In this document: positions 25,976 to 33,700 of the stretch, one piece after another | Position numbering within the stretch: position 1 is the first letter of the stretch | Layout of the letters: the number at the start of each line of letters is the position of its first letter | Virus record (IMG/VR): IMGVR_UViG_3300021092_000036 | Location: 1-64,000 of that record | Direction: 5' to 3' (one strand) | Source of the DNA: a virus | Length of the DNA stretch: 64,000 bases | Program-made: the position numbers and the translations under genes | Notes under the pieces: model-generated | What the model was told of the DNA's origin: nothing | Database searches by the model: none | The model's input: the letters and a program-made list of their open reading frames with translations, nothing else

Positions 25976-26827
25976 ATGATAGAAACTGAAAAAATAATAA
26001 ATGGTGACTGTGTTGAGGTTATGAAAACATTACCAGAATCATCAGTCGACCTTGTTGTTACTAGTTGTCCTTATGGTGTTGGTATTGATTATGATGTTCA
26101 TAATGATGATGTTGAATTTGAAGATTATAAAATCTTTAGTCGTGATTGGTTATCTCAGGTATATCGGGTATTAAAAGACGATGGAAGAATTGCGTTAAAC
26201 ATTCCCTACGAAATTAACAGACAAAAGAAAGGTGGGAGAATATTTTTCGTATCTGAGATGTGGCAAATTATGAAAGAGATTGGATATGGTTTCTTCGGTA
26301 TTGTTGACCTTGAAGAAGAGTCCCCACATAGAAGTAAAACCACTGCATGGGGTTCATGGATGTCACCATCAAGTCCTTATATTTATAACCCAAAAGAATG
26401 TGTTATTTTAGCTTATAAAAAATACCACATTAAAAAAGTTAAAGGTGAACCACAATGGAAAGGTCAAATAACCGATGTTGAACAACCTGACGGAACTACA
26501 AAAAAGAAAGTTATATATGAAGAAACAGATAAAAAAGAATTTATTCAACTTGTGTATGGTCAGTGGAATTATTTTGCTGACACTAGGTCACTCACCAAGG
26601 CTAGTTTCTCCATGGACATACCAACCAAAGCGATTAAAATATTGTCCTACAAGAACGATATAGTTTTGGACCCGTTTGTTGGTAGTGGAACTAGTTTAGT
26701 AGCTGCTCAAATACTTGATAGAAGATGGTTAGGTATTGAATTGTCACCCGACTATTGTAAAGTAGCTGAATCAAGAGTTAATTTATTTAAGACGTTAGAA
26801 CAAATAAAAGAAATCCCACAATTATAA
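25976..26827 (+). CDS. Beta-class DNA (N4/N6) methyltransferase
   Basis: A 283-residue methyltransferase with permuted (beta-class) motif order: catalytic motif IV TSCPYG near residues 29-34 (usual form is S/N/D-PPY; here Cys replaces the first Pro), AdoMet motif I DPFVGSGTS near 230-238, and the IELSPDYC segment after it. SPPY-like forms suggest N4-cytosine, but specificity cannot be read. ATG 25976 is preferred over 25937 because the latter overlaps the small gene before it and adds no family sequence. The unusual SCPY should be checked for activity. Confidence 0.88.
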   Translation: MIETEKIINGDCVEVMKTLPESSVDLVVTSCPYGVGIDYDVHNDDVEFEDYKIFSRDWLSQVYRVLKDDGRIALNIPYEINRQKKGGRIFFVSEMWQIMKEIGYGFFGIVDLEEESPHRSKTTAWGSWMSPSSPYIYNPKECVILAYKKYHIKKVKGEPQWKGQITDVEQPDGTTKKKVIYEETDKKEFIQLVYGQWNYFADTRSLTKASFSMDIPTKAIKILSYKNDIVLDPFVGSGTSLVAAQILDRRWLGIELSPDYCKVAESRVNLFKTLEQIKEIPQL

Positions 26828-26840
26828 GTGGGATTTTTGA
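26811..26840 (+). terminator. Terminator after methyltransferase
   Basis: AAATCCCAC/GTGGGATTT stem followed by T run; the stop codon lies in the loop. Confidence 0.75.
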
Positions 26841-26850
26841 TTTATGTAGG

Positions 26851-26857
26851 TATTTAT
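26851..26857 (+). promoter_or_regulatory. TATTTAT motif, putative late promoter
   Basis: TATTTAT 17 nt before ATG 26875, right after a terminator, so this gene needs its own promoter. Confidence 0.55.
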
Positions 26858-26874
26858 ATTAAAAACATTTTCTA

Positions 26875-28044
26875 ATGAATAATGCTTATATAAATGAATC
26901 TGAATTTAGAGAGAAGTTAGTCCAAATTTATAAAGAGGAACAACTTAACTATATTAATGAAAAATGGGAAAAATTATCAGGTAAAGATAGAACTTTTGTT
27001 ATTGAAACTTTAAAGTCTCTTTTTCCTGAAAAATCATATCTTTTGAAAGAATCAAGATGGTATAACACTGTAGGTGATATTGTCGGTATTTTCGACCCTA
27101 CAGGTATAGTGGACCTTGTAAACGGTATAAGTTATTGGAGACAAGGGGATAAATTATTCGCAATATTATCTTGGATATCGGTTTTACCTGTGTTAGGTGA
27201 TTTAATAGCTAAACCAGTTGTTGGTTCTTTAAAACTTGGGGGTGATGCGGTTAAAGCATTTAGAACTGCGTCAGCAGTTGGAGACGCGGCTAAAGTTGCA
27301 GAAACTGCAAAAGCTGCGGGAGGACCAATATCAAAATTAGTATCCTCAACACCTAAATGGGGTACTACTTTATTAAGTAAACTTGGTACAAGTGGGAAAG
27401 CGTCGGGCTCAATGATGAAAGGAGTCACAGATTACGTTAAAGTTTTTGACGACGCTGGTAAGTTAATGAAAAACAAGCAAAAAGTTAAAAGTGCGGTCGA
27501 ATTTAGCAAGGACGCGATAAAACTTGGTAAAGGATTTAAAGATGCTAGTAAGATAGGAAAAGGAGTTTCAGGGGCTAAAACATTGGCAGCAGCTGAAAAG
27601 GCACAGTTAGGTGTTTTAACAAAACAAAACCCTGTTAGAATATTTAGAGATTATGGTACGGGTAAAAATAGTTGGTTATCGTTTATGAAATCTGATGCTA
27701 GTTTAGGGTCTAAATTACAAGCGGGAGTACCAAGAATTTTCGGAGGAAATCCCGCTACCAGGTCACTTATGAGAAGAACTAAGTTTTATGCTGGTTTTTT
27801 AGATTGGTTAGGGGTTGGTAATTTTGTAGGGCCTGAAGAAATTGAAAATGCCGTGGGAGGTGCTGACGAAGCAAATAAATTATATTCAGAATACGCTCAA
27901 TTACCCCAAGCCCAAAGACTTTGGGCTGATGATATGGGAGGTAATGTGGCTCCTCCACCATCAACTATCATGTCACCACCAACACAATCATCAAGCGGAG
28001 GAGGTATTGACCCCGTGTCTATATTAACAAAATTATTTATTTAA
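26875..28044 (+). CDS. Hydrophobic, alanine/glycine-rich virion-like protein
   Basis: A 389-residue protein. The N-terminus (NESEFREKLVQIYKEEQ) fits the leader pattern. Residues 65-115 hold a hydrophobic module, IVGIFDPTGIVDLVNGISYW then LFAILSWISVLPVLGD, typical of membrane-inserting regions in polymorphic toxins and some phage internal proteins. The next 170 residues are Ala/Gly/Lys-rich helices, and the C-terminus is Pro/Ser/Gly-rich (PPPSTIMSPPTQSSSGGG). I infer a packaged protein able to insert into membranes, perhaps during DNA ejection. It is a stand-alone unit: terminator before, TATTTAT motif 17 nt upstream. Confidence 0.75.
   Translation: MNNAYINESEFREKLVQIYKEEQLNYINEKWEKLSGKDRTFVIETLKSLFPEKSYLLKESRWYNTVGDIVGIFDPTGIVDLVNGISYWRQGDKLFAILSWISVLPVLGDLIAKPVVGSLKLGGDAVKAFRTASAVGDAAKVAETAKAAGGPISKLVSSTPKWGTTLLSKLGTSGKASGSMMKGVTDYVKVFDDAGKLMKNKQKVKSAVEFSKDAIKLGKGFKDASKIGKGVSGAKTLAAAEKAQLGVLTKQNPVRIFRDYGTGKNSWLSFMKSDASLGSKLQAGVPRIFGGNPATRSLMRRTKFYAGFLDWLGVGNFVGPEEIENAVGGADEANKLYSEYAQLPQAQRLWADDMGGNVAPPPSTIMSPPTQSSSGGGIDPVSILTKLFI
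28034..28040 (+). promoter_or_regulatory. TATTTAT motif before GTG start
   Basis: TATTTAT inside the end of the previous gene, 11 nt before GTG 28052. Spacing differs from the two main classes, so weaker. Confidence 0.3.
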
Positions 28045-28051
28045 CTATATA

Positions 28052-29458
28052 GTGAAAAGACTTATCAAAGAGAGTGGTTTAAGGGACATTAGAAAATTAG
28101 CTAGAAGATACCCTAAAGCCGAAATATACTTTCACCAAGATTTAGATGGAGTTGCCACGGCAATCGCTATGAAACATTACTTAGAAAGTAATGGTATTAA
28201 TGTTATTGATACTCACGTAATCCAATATGGGGATAAAGAATTTGCCGTAAAAAAAAATGATGCGACTGGTGATGTGATGCCTGTTTTAGTGGATTTCGCC
28301 CATGGTAAACCAATGTTTGTTATACATACAGACCACCATGATAGACAAGCAGGTGCTGAAGACACCAAGTCAACATCTTTTAGACAATCAAGGTCAAATG
28401 TTGAAACCATTTCACAAGTAGTTTCACCAAAAGAAATCTTCTCAAGTGACGACTTATTGTTAATATCTACTGTGGATTCGGCAAATTATGCGGCTAATAA
28501 AATAAGTGTTGACGAGGTTATCAATTATCTTTTCAGATTAGATAAAGAAAAAGGATTACAAAAAAATAAAATGGCTTTAGGGTTAGTTGCAAATAAATTA
28601 TTATTGGCGTTTAAAAACAAACCAGGTTTCCTTGAAGAACTTGTAATGACCACAACACCATCAATCATGAACCTACTTCAAAACATAAAAAGAATTATGG
28701 TTGAAAAGGGTTACGTAGGGCAAGAACAGTTACAAAAAAACAAAGAAGGATATATCCAACAGATGAAATCACACCCTAATGTTAAAGTTATGGGTAATGT
28801 TATCGTACAATACGGTGGTGGTAGTACAATGGTACCAGGTTCTTATGATAGGTACACACCATTTAAAAATAATCCTGAAGCTGATTTTTTAGTTATCGCT
28901 TGGCCTTTAGGTTTAGTACAAGCGTCTTGCAACCCATTTAAGGAAGATAGAGAATTGAAAGGTGTTAATTTAGGTGAGATGGGTCAAGAAGTTTTATCTA
29001 AATGGGAGTCACAACTTAAAAGAAGAGATATACCATTATCAACTATAAAATGGGTTTCTGAATTTTCTAAAGAATTTGGTGGACATTCCGTTGGTTTTAC
29101 TTTTAAAGATTTTGTTGCTATCTACGGAAATGATTTTAAAACCATGGAAAATGGTAAACAAAAATTAAAGGATATTGGAGAAATGATGAACCAACCATTT
29201 ACATCTTTAAGTGAAGAAGAAAAAGAGATGTTGGATAATATTACTGTAACCGCTTGGGATGTTATTCAGGCCAATAGTGGAGGACACAAGTGTATTACGA
29301 ATATTTCAGGTTTAAATTATATGGGTAGAAGTAAAAGACCACCTGCCAACAAATACAAATATAACCCTGATTCTGACGACGCTCCATATGTAAAATTTAC
29401 CAAAATGGTTCAGAGTGAATTTGTTAGAGTTTTGGAGGATAAAATTAAAAATGGATAG
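28052..29458 (+). CDS. DHH-family phosphoesterase with leader
   Basis: A 468-residue protein starting with GTG; the next Met is at residue 40, within the catalytic domain. After a leader-like start (KRLIKESGLRDI), it has DHH motif I FHQDLDGVATA (28-37), motif III IHTDHHDRQ (91-99) and, near residue 409, SGGHKC, matching the GGH of DHHA1 domains. DHH/DHHA1 enzymes are Mn-dependent phosphodiesterases (RecJ, NrnA/pAp phosphatase, c-di-AMP hydrolases). This one might degrade nano-RNA, pAp, ssDNA or cyclic dinucleotides; the last would fit anti-defence. Specificity cannot be read. Ends with TAG. Confidence 0.85.
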   Translation: MKRLIKESGLRDIRKLARRYPKAEIYFHQDLDGVATAIAMKHYLESNGINVIDTHVIQYGDKEFAVKKNDATGDVMPVLVDFAHGKPMFVIHTDHHDRQAGAEDTKSTSFRQSRSNVETISQVVSPKEIFSSDDLLLISTVDSANYAANKISVDEVINYLFRLDKEKGLQKNKMALGLVANKLLLAFKNKPGFLEELVMTTTPSIMNLLQNIKRIMVEKGYVGQEQLQKNKEGYIQQMKSHPNVKVMGNVIVQYGGGSTMVPGSYDRYTPFKNNPEADFLVIAWPLGLVQASCNPFKEDRELKGVNLGEMGQEVLSKWESQLKRRDIPLSTIKWVSEFSKEFGGHSVGFTFKDFVAIYGNDFKTMENGKQKLKDIGEMMNQPFTSLSEEEKEMLDNITVTAWDVIQANSGGHKCITNISGLNYMGRSKRPPANKYKYNPDSDDAPYVKFTKMVQSEFVRVLEDKIKNG

Positions 29459-29786
29459 TATCACCAATATTGATATATAGACTTTTACAAGTACCTCCCT
29501 TAACCTCCAATATCGTATCACCCTCACCACAAAAATTATCACATTCTTCAGTTTTACATGGAGGACAATTATGATGTATTTCGGTTATTTTATTACCATT
29601 AATAAAAATGATATCTAAAGGTATAATACAGTTCTTCATCCAAAAACAATGTTGACCTTCATTCATTAAGAACAACATACCATTAAATGTTGAATTAAAT
29701 TTACGACCCATCATCCCTTTTTGAGTGTCTTTTTGTGAAAAGACTGTTTTGATTTTAAATGTATTATTTTTTATCTTTAATCTCAT
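29445..29786 (-). CDS. DUF192 family protein
   Basis: A 113-residue DUF192 protein: GMMGRKF near residue 24, NGMLFLM, HCFWMKNCIIPLDIIFING at about 46-63, a cysteine cluster CPPCKTEEC and a final Gly-containing strand. DUF192 is a small beta fold of unknown function found in all domains and in phages. The family usually has a secretion signal; none is present here. TATTTAT lies 4 nt before ATG. It overlaps the end of the DHH gene by 14 nt. Confidence 0.88.
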   Translation of the reverse strand: MRLKIKNNTFKIKTVFSQKDTQKGMMGRKFNSTFNGMLFLMNEGQHCFWMKNCIIPLDIIFINGNKITEIHHNCPPCKTEECDNFCGEGDTILEVKGGTCKSLYINIGDTIHF

Positions 29787-29790
29787 AATT

Positions 29791-29797
29791 ATAAATA
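29791..29797 (-). promoter_or_regulatory. TATTTAT motif, putative late promoter (minus)
   Basis: Minus-strand TATTTAT 4 nt before ATG 29786. Confidence 0.5.
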
Positions 29798-29811
29798 TAC
29801 CAACTATTGTA

Positions 29812-30228
29812 ATGAATCAACCTAAGAGATATGCAGGGATAATTGTTAAATGCGGGGACGAAGTTCTCATGTGTCAACGTAATTATGAAGGTGATATGTC
29901 AGGACAATGGTCTATACCTTGTGGGAATGTTGAAGATAGTGAAAATGCAATGGTCGGTGCTAAAAGAGAGTTTTTTGAAGAGACAGGTCATAAACTTAAA
30001 GACAAAATCAAACTTGTTGGGTTTATGAATGGTAAGACTAAAGGTAAAAATGATTCTGAAGGGTTATTTTACGTTTTTCTTTATAATTCTGACAAAAAAT
30101 TAATACCTGATTTAGAAAATGCTCAAGATGGGGACGAACACATCGATTACGGGTATTTCAAGTTAGATAAACTCCCAATCAAATCAAATACCCAGTTACA
30201 TGGTATTATTGAAAAAATTTTAAAATAA
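29812..30228 (+). CDS. Nudix hydrolase
   Basis: A 138-residue Nudix protein with a full Nudix box at residues 38-60 (GNVEDSENAMVGAKREFFEETG; key residues G38, E44, R52, E53 region, E56-E57, G59). Nudix enzymes cleave nucleoside diphosphates linked to another group. Substrate unknown; phage members act on oxidised nucleotides, NAD-derivatives or ADP-ribose. The frame extends further upstream, but ATG 29812 precedes a normal first strand and avoids the divergent DUF192 gene. Confidence 0.9.
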   Translation: MNQPKRYAGIIVKCGDEVLMCQRNYEGDMSGQWSIPCGNVEDSENAMVGAKREFFEETGHKLKDKIKLVGFMNGKTKGKNDSEGLFYVFLYNSDKKLIPDLENAQDGDEHIDYGYFKLDKLPIKSNTQLHGIIEKILK

Positions 30229-30306
30229 ATTATATTTTTTAATAATATTGATATATTTATATCTTACATAGCCCCAACAACCCCTTTCTTTAAGTTGGTA
30301 GTAATT

Positions 30307-30343
30307 AACCCTAACAAATTTAGCCATTTGTTAGGGTTTTTTG
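30307..30343 (+). terminator. Strong intrinsic terminator
   Basis: Perfect 13-bp stem AACCCTAACAAAT/ATTTGTTAGGGTT, 6-nt loop, then T run, directly before the SmpB promoter. Confidence 0.9.
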
Positions 30344-30354
30344 TTTTTATTTCG

Positions 30355-30362
30355 TATATTTG
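30355..30362 (+). promoter_or_regulatory. Host-type -7 box TATATTTG, near-leaderless
   Basis: TATATTTG ends 5 nt before ATG 30368, so transcription would start at about the start codon. Confidence 0.5.
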
Positions 30363-30367
30363 CTCCT

Positions 30368-30799
30368 ATGGGTAAAGTTTATATTGAAAATAGGAAAGTA
30401 AGATTTGAATATCACATATTAGAAACTTATACTGCTGGTATCGTTCTACAAGGGACCGAGATAAAGTCCATTAGAAACGGTAAGATATCCATGAACGACT
30501 CATTCTGTTATTTTAATAATGGGGAATTATTTGTTAAAAATATCCTCATATCTGAAACTAAAGATGCTTTTACTCACAATGCAAAAAGAGATAGAAAACT
30601 TTTGTTAAAAAAGAAAGAATTAAATCGATTGAGTAATAATTTGGTGAAAGGTTTTACTATTTTACCATATAAAGTTTTTATGAATGATAAAGGTTTGGTT
30701 AAAGTTGAAATAGTGTTAGGTAGAGGTAAAAAACTATACGATAAAAGAGAAACAATTAAAGAAAGAGATATATATAGAGAACTTAAAAAAGAATATTAA
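30368..30799 (+). CDS. smpB: SmpB, tmRNA-binding protein
   Basis: A 143-residue SmpB, close to the usual 145-155. Recognised by VRFEYHILETYTAGIVLQG, EIKSIRNGKISMNDSFCYF and the C-terminal GRGKKLYDKRETIKERD, which is the conserved ribosome A-site tail. SmpB works with tmRNA to rescue stalled ribosomes. I saw no tmRNA in this window, so it would act with host tmRNA or one elsewhere in the phage. The start at 30368, not the longer frame into the terminator, is supported by the TATATTTG box and by alignment to family N-termini. Confidence 0.95.
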   Translation: MGKVYIENRKVRFEYHILETYTAGIVLQGTEIKSIRNGKISMNDSFCYFNNGELFVKNILISETKDAFTHNAKRDRKLLLKKKELNRLSNNLVKGFTILPYKVFMNDKGLVKVEIVLGRGKKLYDKRETIKERDIYRELKKEY

Positions 30800-30800
30800 T

Positions 30801-31103
30801 ATGGAAAAACAAATTAGTGCCGTAGAATGGTTATTTGCTAACCTAAATATTTCAAAATCCACCCGCTATATCAATATTGAAGTATTTGAACAAGCCAAAG
30901 CAAAAGAGAGAGTTCAAAAGGCAGAGGAATACCTAAAAGGATTCAAAGATGGTAAAGAATATCAGATAAAATTAGATGAATTAACCTTTGGTTCAAGTAA
31001 ACAAATTATGAGTACAGATATTCCAATTACCAATAAAGACAAAGAAGAATTGAATAAAATATTAAACAGAATACAAATGAATTTAACCTTTAAATCAGAA
31101 TAA
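30801..31103 (+). CDS. AVEWL-family small protein, copy 1
   Basis: A 100-residue protein beginning MEKQISAVEWLFANL. It contains the block FEQAKAKERVQKAEEYLKGF (residues about 34-53), also found almost unchanged in 31728-31916, then an insert and a tail ending in TFKSE. Proteins starting 'KTAVEWLxxQ' and ending 'ETFKSE' are common in Bacteroidota phages and prophages; function unknown. First member of a five- to six-gene tandem array in which each stop codon is embedded in a similar sequence. Confidence 0.75.
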   Translation: MEKQISAVEWLFANLNISKSTRYINIEVFEQAKAKERVQKAEEYLKGFKDGKEYQIKLDELTFGSSKQIMSTDIPITNKDKEELNKILNRIQMNLTFKSE

Positions 31104-31322
31104 ATGAAAAAAGCAGAATTAGGTCAATTTTTATTATGGGAAAAAAGATTGGCAAAAATCATTGGCAAAGCATATAATGAACAAGCCATTATTGAAATGA
31201 TTGAAAACAAGTGTTGCCCACATTGTAAAGGTGATTTAGGTAAAGAACAAATACACGTTATTGTATCATCCCCTATGTATCAAAAAGGTGCAGAGCCAAT
31301 AGAATCAATTAAATCAGAATAA
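31104..31322 (+). CDS. Small CxxC protein in tandem array
   Basis: A 72-residue protein. The middle has CCPHCKGDLG, a zinc-knuckle-like pair; the last residues are SIKSE, matching the KSE end shared across this array. It starts directly after the previous stop. No function known. Confidence 0.7.
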   Translation: MKKAELGQFLLWEKRLAKIIGKAYNEQAIIEMIENKCCPHCKGDLGKEQIHVIVSSPMYQKGAEPIESIKSE

Positions 31323-31323
31323 G

Positions 31324-31500
31324 ATGAATAACCCATTTAGAATTATAGACCGAAGTAAAAATAAACTTGGAAAACATATTGACTACTGTAAAGAAATGAT
31401 TGAAATATGCAATAGAAAATCAAATAAATTAAAACCTTATTATTTTAAAAAACAAATTGAAATAGCAAAAAGAAAATTATTAACCTTTAAATCAGAATAA
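31324..31500 (+). CDS. Small basic protein in tandem array
   Basis: A 58-residue lysine-rich protein (MNNPFRIIDRSKNKLGKHID) ending LLTFKSE, the same end as its neighbours. It fits exactly between two array genes, with the junction taaGATG on both sides, which is the main support. Confidence 0.7.
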   Translation: MNNPFRIIDRSKNKLGKHIDYCKEMIEICNRKSNKLKPYYFKKQIEIAKRKLLTFKSE

Positions 31501-31501
31501 G

Positions 31502-31726
31502 ATGGAAAAACAAATTAGTGCCGTAGAATGGTTAGAAAATGAATTTAAAGAAATGTGTAAAGATTTTGGAGGTCTTCATACAGATTTTATTGAAAGATTT
31601 GACCAAGCCAAGCAAATGGAAAAGGAGCAGATAATAGAGTTTGCAAATAATTATGGATTTGACATTTGTGCTTATGATTATGAAAGAGCAGAACAATACT
31701 ACAAAGAAACATTTAAATCAGAATAA
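31502..31726 (+). CDS. AVEWL-family small protein, copy 2
   Basis: A 74-residue protein whose first 11 codons (MEKQISAVEWL) are identical in DNA to those of copy 1. Middle: RFDQAKQMEKEQIIEFANNY; end: AEQYYKETFKSE, the form typical of this Bacteroidota phage family. Function unknown. Confidence 0.75.
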   Translation: MEKQISAVEWLENEFKEMCKDFGGLHTDFIERFDQAKQMEKEQIIEFANNYGFDICAYDYERAEQYYKETFKSE

Positions 31727-31727
31727 G

Positions 31728-31916
31728 ATGAAACAGACAGCAGTAGAATGGTTATATGATGAAATAAAACACATTATACCAAATGATTTTGTAGTAAAAT
31801 TTGAACAAGCCAAAGCAAAAGAGAGAGTTCAAAAGGCAGAGGAATACCTAAAAGGCTTCAAAGACGGTAAAGAGTACCAGATAAAATTAGATGAGTTAAC
31901 CTTTAAATCAGAATAA
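31728..31916 (+). CDS. AVEWL-family small protein, copy 3
   Basis: A 62-residue protein beginning MKQTAVEWLYDEI. From FEQAKAKERVQKAEE to ELTF it repeats copy 1 (30886-30986) with only a few third-position differences. The frame is open further upstream, but ATG 31728 sits at the standard array junction. Function unknown. Confidence 0.75.
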   Translation: MKQTAVEWLYDEIKHIIPNDFVVKFEQAKAKERVQKAEEYLKGFKDGKEYQIKLDELTFKSE

Positions 31917-31917
31917 G

Positions 31918-32154
31918 ATGGAAAAAAAAAGTATGCACTACGGAGACGTATCAAAATGGATAGAAAAAGTAATTGACTCTTGTGAGACATACCAACAGAC
32001 ACATGCCACCAACCAATTGGTTAGAAATTTTAAAAATCAATTAATGAAAAGGACTCCTGACAAATATTGGAGAGATTATCATTATGACGTTATTTTACCA
32101 CTTGAAAATTTAGTAATATATAAAAGACAATCTTTTATTAATAAAACTGAATAA
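31918..32154 (+). CDS. Last gene of tandem array, unknown
   Basis: A 78-residue basic protein (MEKKSMHYGDVSKWIEKVID). It lacks the AVEWL start but keeps the junction and ends FINKTE, a drifted form of the FKSE end. It closes the array; a new consensus promoter follows. Confidence 0.7.
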   Translation: MEKKSMHYGDVSKWIEKVIDSCETYQQTHATNQLVRNFKNQLMKRTPDKYWRDYHYDVILPLENLVIYKRQSFINKTE

Positions 32155-32158
32155 TAAT

Positions 32159-32189
32159 TTTGGTGATGTAATATTTTTTACTATCTTTG
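32159..32189 (+). promoter_or_regulatory. Consensus host-type promoter
   Basis: TTTG 32159-32162, 19 nt, TATCTTTG 32182-32189; 33 nt before ATG 32223. Confidence 0.75.
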
Positions 32190-32222
32190 TATTCTACAAA
32201 CAGATACAAATACCCTTACGCC

Positions 32223-32999
32223 ATGACACAGAAAGAACTACAACAGAAACATATCAAAGAAACCATTGCTAGTGTACAAAGAAATGCGGACACATTTAAA
32301 GCTGATAGAAATAACTACGAGTCTGAGTGGGTTAAGTACTTTAACGAGTTACTTAAATACTCTCCTGACTTTGAATTAAAGAGAACACCTAGAACCCAAA
32401 GATGGCAAGTACAACCTTATATTGTCGACGCTGAAGGTAAATATAATTATAACTCACAAAGAGTGTTAGTTGGAGAGATTTCTTCTGATTTTAATGATAT
32501 GGAGATTGTTTACACAGGTAAACTACCTGAAGGTGAAAATTGCCGAATCAGAATTTATGTTGAAGAGCATAAAACAAAACCAAGAGGTTCATGGAGAACT
32601 GTTAACCACGGTTACAAACTTAAAGTAACATGTAATTGGGAAGATGATAAAAAATACTTCAAAACAGGACGACCTGTGGTTGAAAAGGTTAAAGCATACG
32701 TTGATGGTCTTTGGAATACGTATAACCATAAACAAAAACAAGCTGAACTTAAATCAAGAGCTTTTGAATTAGCCTTTAATAAATATTGGGGTTATAATAC
32801 GGAAGTTAATTTCGGTGGAAGAACTGAAAATGGAATCAGTACTAACCATAAACAAATAGTAGTTAAACATAGTAACGGAAGTGTTATTGTCCTTTCTTAT
32901 AAAGATGTTAATGGAGACGTAGTTTTCAATATTGACCGTACTTACATGGGTAATAACAGTGTAGATTCTATAATCGAAGCATTAGGAAAAATGAAATAA
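32223..32999 (+). CDS. Conserved protein, unknown
   Basis: A 258-residue protein with a helical N-terminal 45 residues (MTQKELQQKHIKETIASVQR) and a mostly beta-strand remainder. No family recognised. Start at ATG 32223: the longer frame begins inside the -7 box. Strong host-type promoter, so likely early and well expressed. Confidence 0.75.
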   Translation: MTQKELQQKHIKETIASVQRNADTFKADRNNYESEWVKYFNELLKYSPDFELKRTPRTQRWQVQPYIVDAEGKYNYNSQRVLVGEISSDFNDMEIVYTGKLPEGENCRIRIYVEEHKTKPRGSWRTVNHGYKLKVTCNWEDDKKYFKTGRPVVEKVKAYVDGLWNTYNHKQKQAELKSRAFELAFNKYWGYNTEVNFGGRTENGISTNHKQIVVKHSNGSVIVLSYKDVNGDVVFNIDRTYMGNNSVDSIIEALGKMK

Positions 33000-33005
33000 T
33001 ATTTC

Positions 33006-33013
33006 TATATTTG
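33006..33013 (+). promoter_or_regulatory. Host-type -7 box TATATTTG
   Basis: TATATTTG 19 nt before ATG 33033; no clear TTTG -33 box. Confidence 0.4.
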
Positions 33014-33032
33014 TCTAAATAAAATAATTGGT

Positions 33033-33308
33033 ATGAACACATCGACTTATAACATCAGAATCGAAAACGAAAAGTTTGGAAAACTAATCAACGAGACATT
33101 TGTTGACGCAACTCAATTCAAAATCTTCTTGAAAATGGTTCACGGGTGTCTTGAACTTAAAAATGACTTGACGTTCTTTAACGGAGTTGATTTCTTGGTA
33201 CACGTACCGTACAAACACTTAGTAGATTCAGTTGTACTAACTTCAGTTGAGAAGTATGACTTGGCGGACCACGCAAAAAGTAAAATTGAGGCTTTAGTAA
33301 CTAAATAA
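33033..33308 (+). CDS. Small protein, unknown
   Basis: A 91-residue alpha/beta protein (NIRIENEKFGKLINETFVDA). Codon use is richer in C/G at third positions than most of the window (many gac, ttc, cac codons), a pattern shared with 37410 and 17094, all host-promoter genes. Function unknown. Confidence 0.75.
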   Translation: MNTSTYNIRIENEKFGKLINETFVDATQFKIFLKMVHGCLELKNDLTFFNGVDFLVHVPYKHLVDSVVLTSVEKYDLADHAKSKIEALVTK

Positions 33309-33316
33309 TATTGAAT

Positions 33317-33529
33317 ATGGAATGGTTAATTGCTATAGGTATCACCCTATATATCATCTACAGATTTTGGAAAATAGTTTTGAAATGGTTATTGATTGGA
33401 ACTGTTGTTATGTTTATATTTTTAGTTCTGAAGATAAAAAATTCTTTTAACGGTGTAACAACACAAGATTCTAATACTGAAATTGTGGATGATAACACTA
33501 TGAATAAAGTTATAGATTATGTAGAATAA
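33317..33529 (+). CDS. Small membrane protein
   Basis: A 70-residue protein with two adjacent membrane segments (residues 3-18 and 24-43; MEWLIAIGITLYIIYRFW, LLIGTVVMFIFLVL) and a polar tail. Started at ATG 33317, since 33311 is TTG. Unknown. Confidence 0.65.
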   Translation: MEWLIAIGITLYIIYRFWKIVLKWLLIGTVVMFIFLVLKIKNSFNGVTTQDSNTEIVDDNTMNKVIDYVE

Positions 33530-33534
33530 ATTTA

Positions 33535-33690
33535 ATATAGTCTTCTGATTGGTATGGTAAACTACCAACAACTATGGAGGGTAGTTCAGGAATGTTCCTT
33601 AATATTAAATAATAACGTTTCTTTGTTCGTAAAACAAAGTGGTGGATTGCCTTAATCGGCCCCAAGGGAGAGTAACATCTCCCTTTTTTT
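33535..33690 (+). ncRNA. Possible structured noncoding RNA or leader
   Basis: About 160 nt without a frame. Several hairpins are visible: TTGGTA/TACCAA (about 33549-33568), CTTTGTT/AACAAAG at about 33620-33640, GATT/AATC, and the final GGGAGA/TCTCCC with seven T at 33666-33690. This could be a small RNA or a long attenuator-type 3' region of the upstream gene. A weak TAAATTTA lies at 33527. Confidence 0.35.
33666..33690 (+). terminator. Intrinsic terminator
   Basis: GGGAGA-gtaaca-TCTCCC followed by seven T. Confidence 0.85.
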
Positions 33691-33700
33691 ATTTTTATGA

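Larger units (their letters stand above)
30886..31920 (+). repeat. Dispersed direct repeats in small-gene array
   Basis: Three repeat types are visible: about 100 nt coding FEQAKAKERVQ...ELTF at 30886-30986 and 31798-31898; 33 nt at 30801-30833 and 31502-31534, identical; and a junction, (t)TTAAATCAGAATAA(g)ATG, at 31090, 31308, 31487, 31713 and 31904. The differences between the long copies are silent. Confidence 0.85.

Noticed and set aside
30229-30354. tmRNA next to smpB
   Set aside because: The gap is too short, has no CCA end, no T-arm and no tag frame; it is mainly a terminator.
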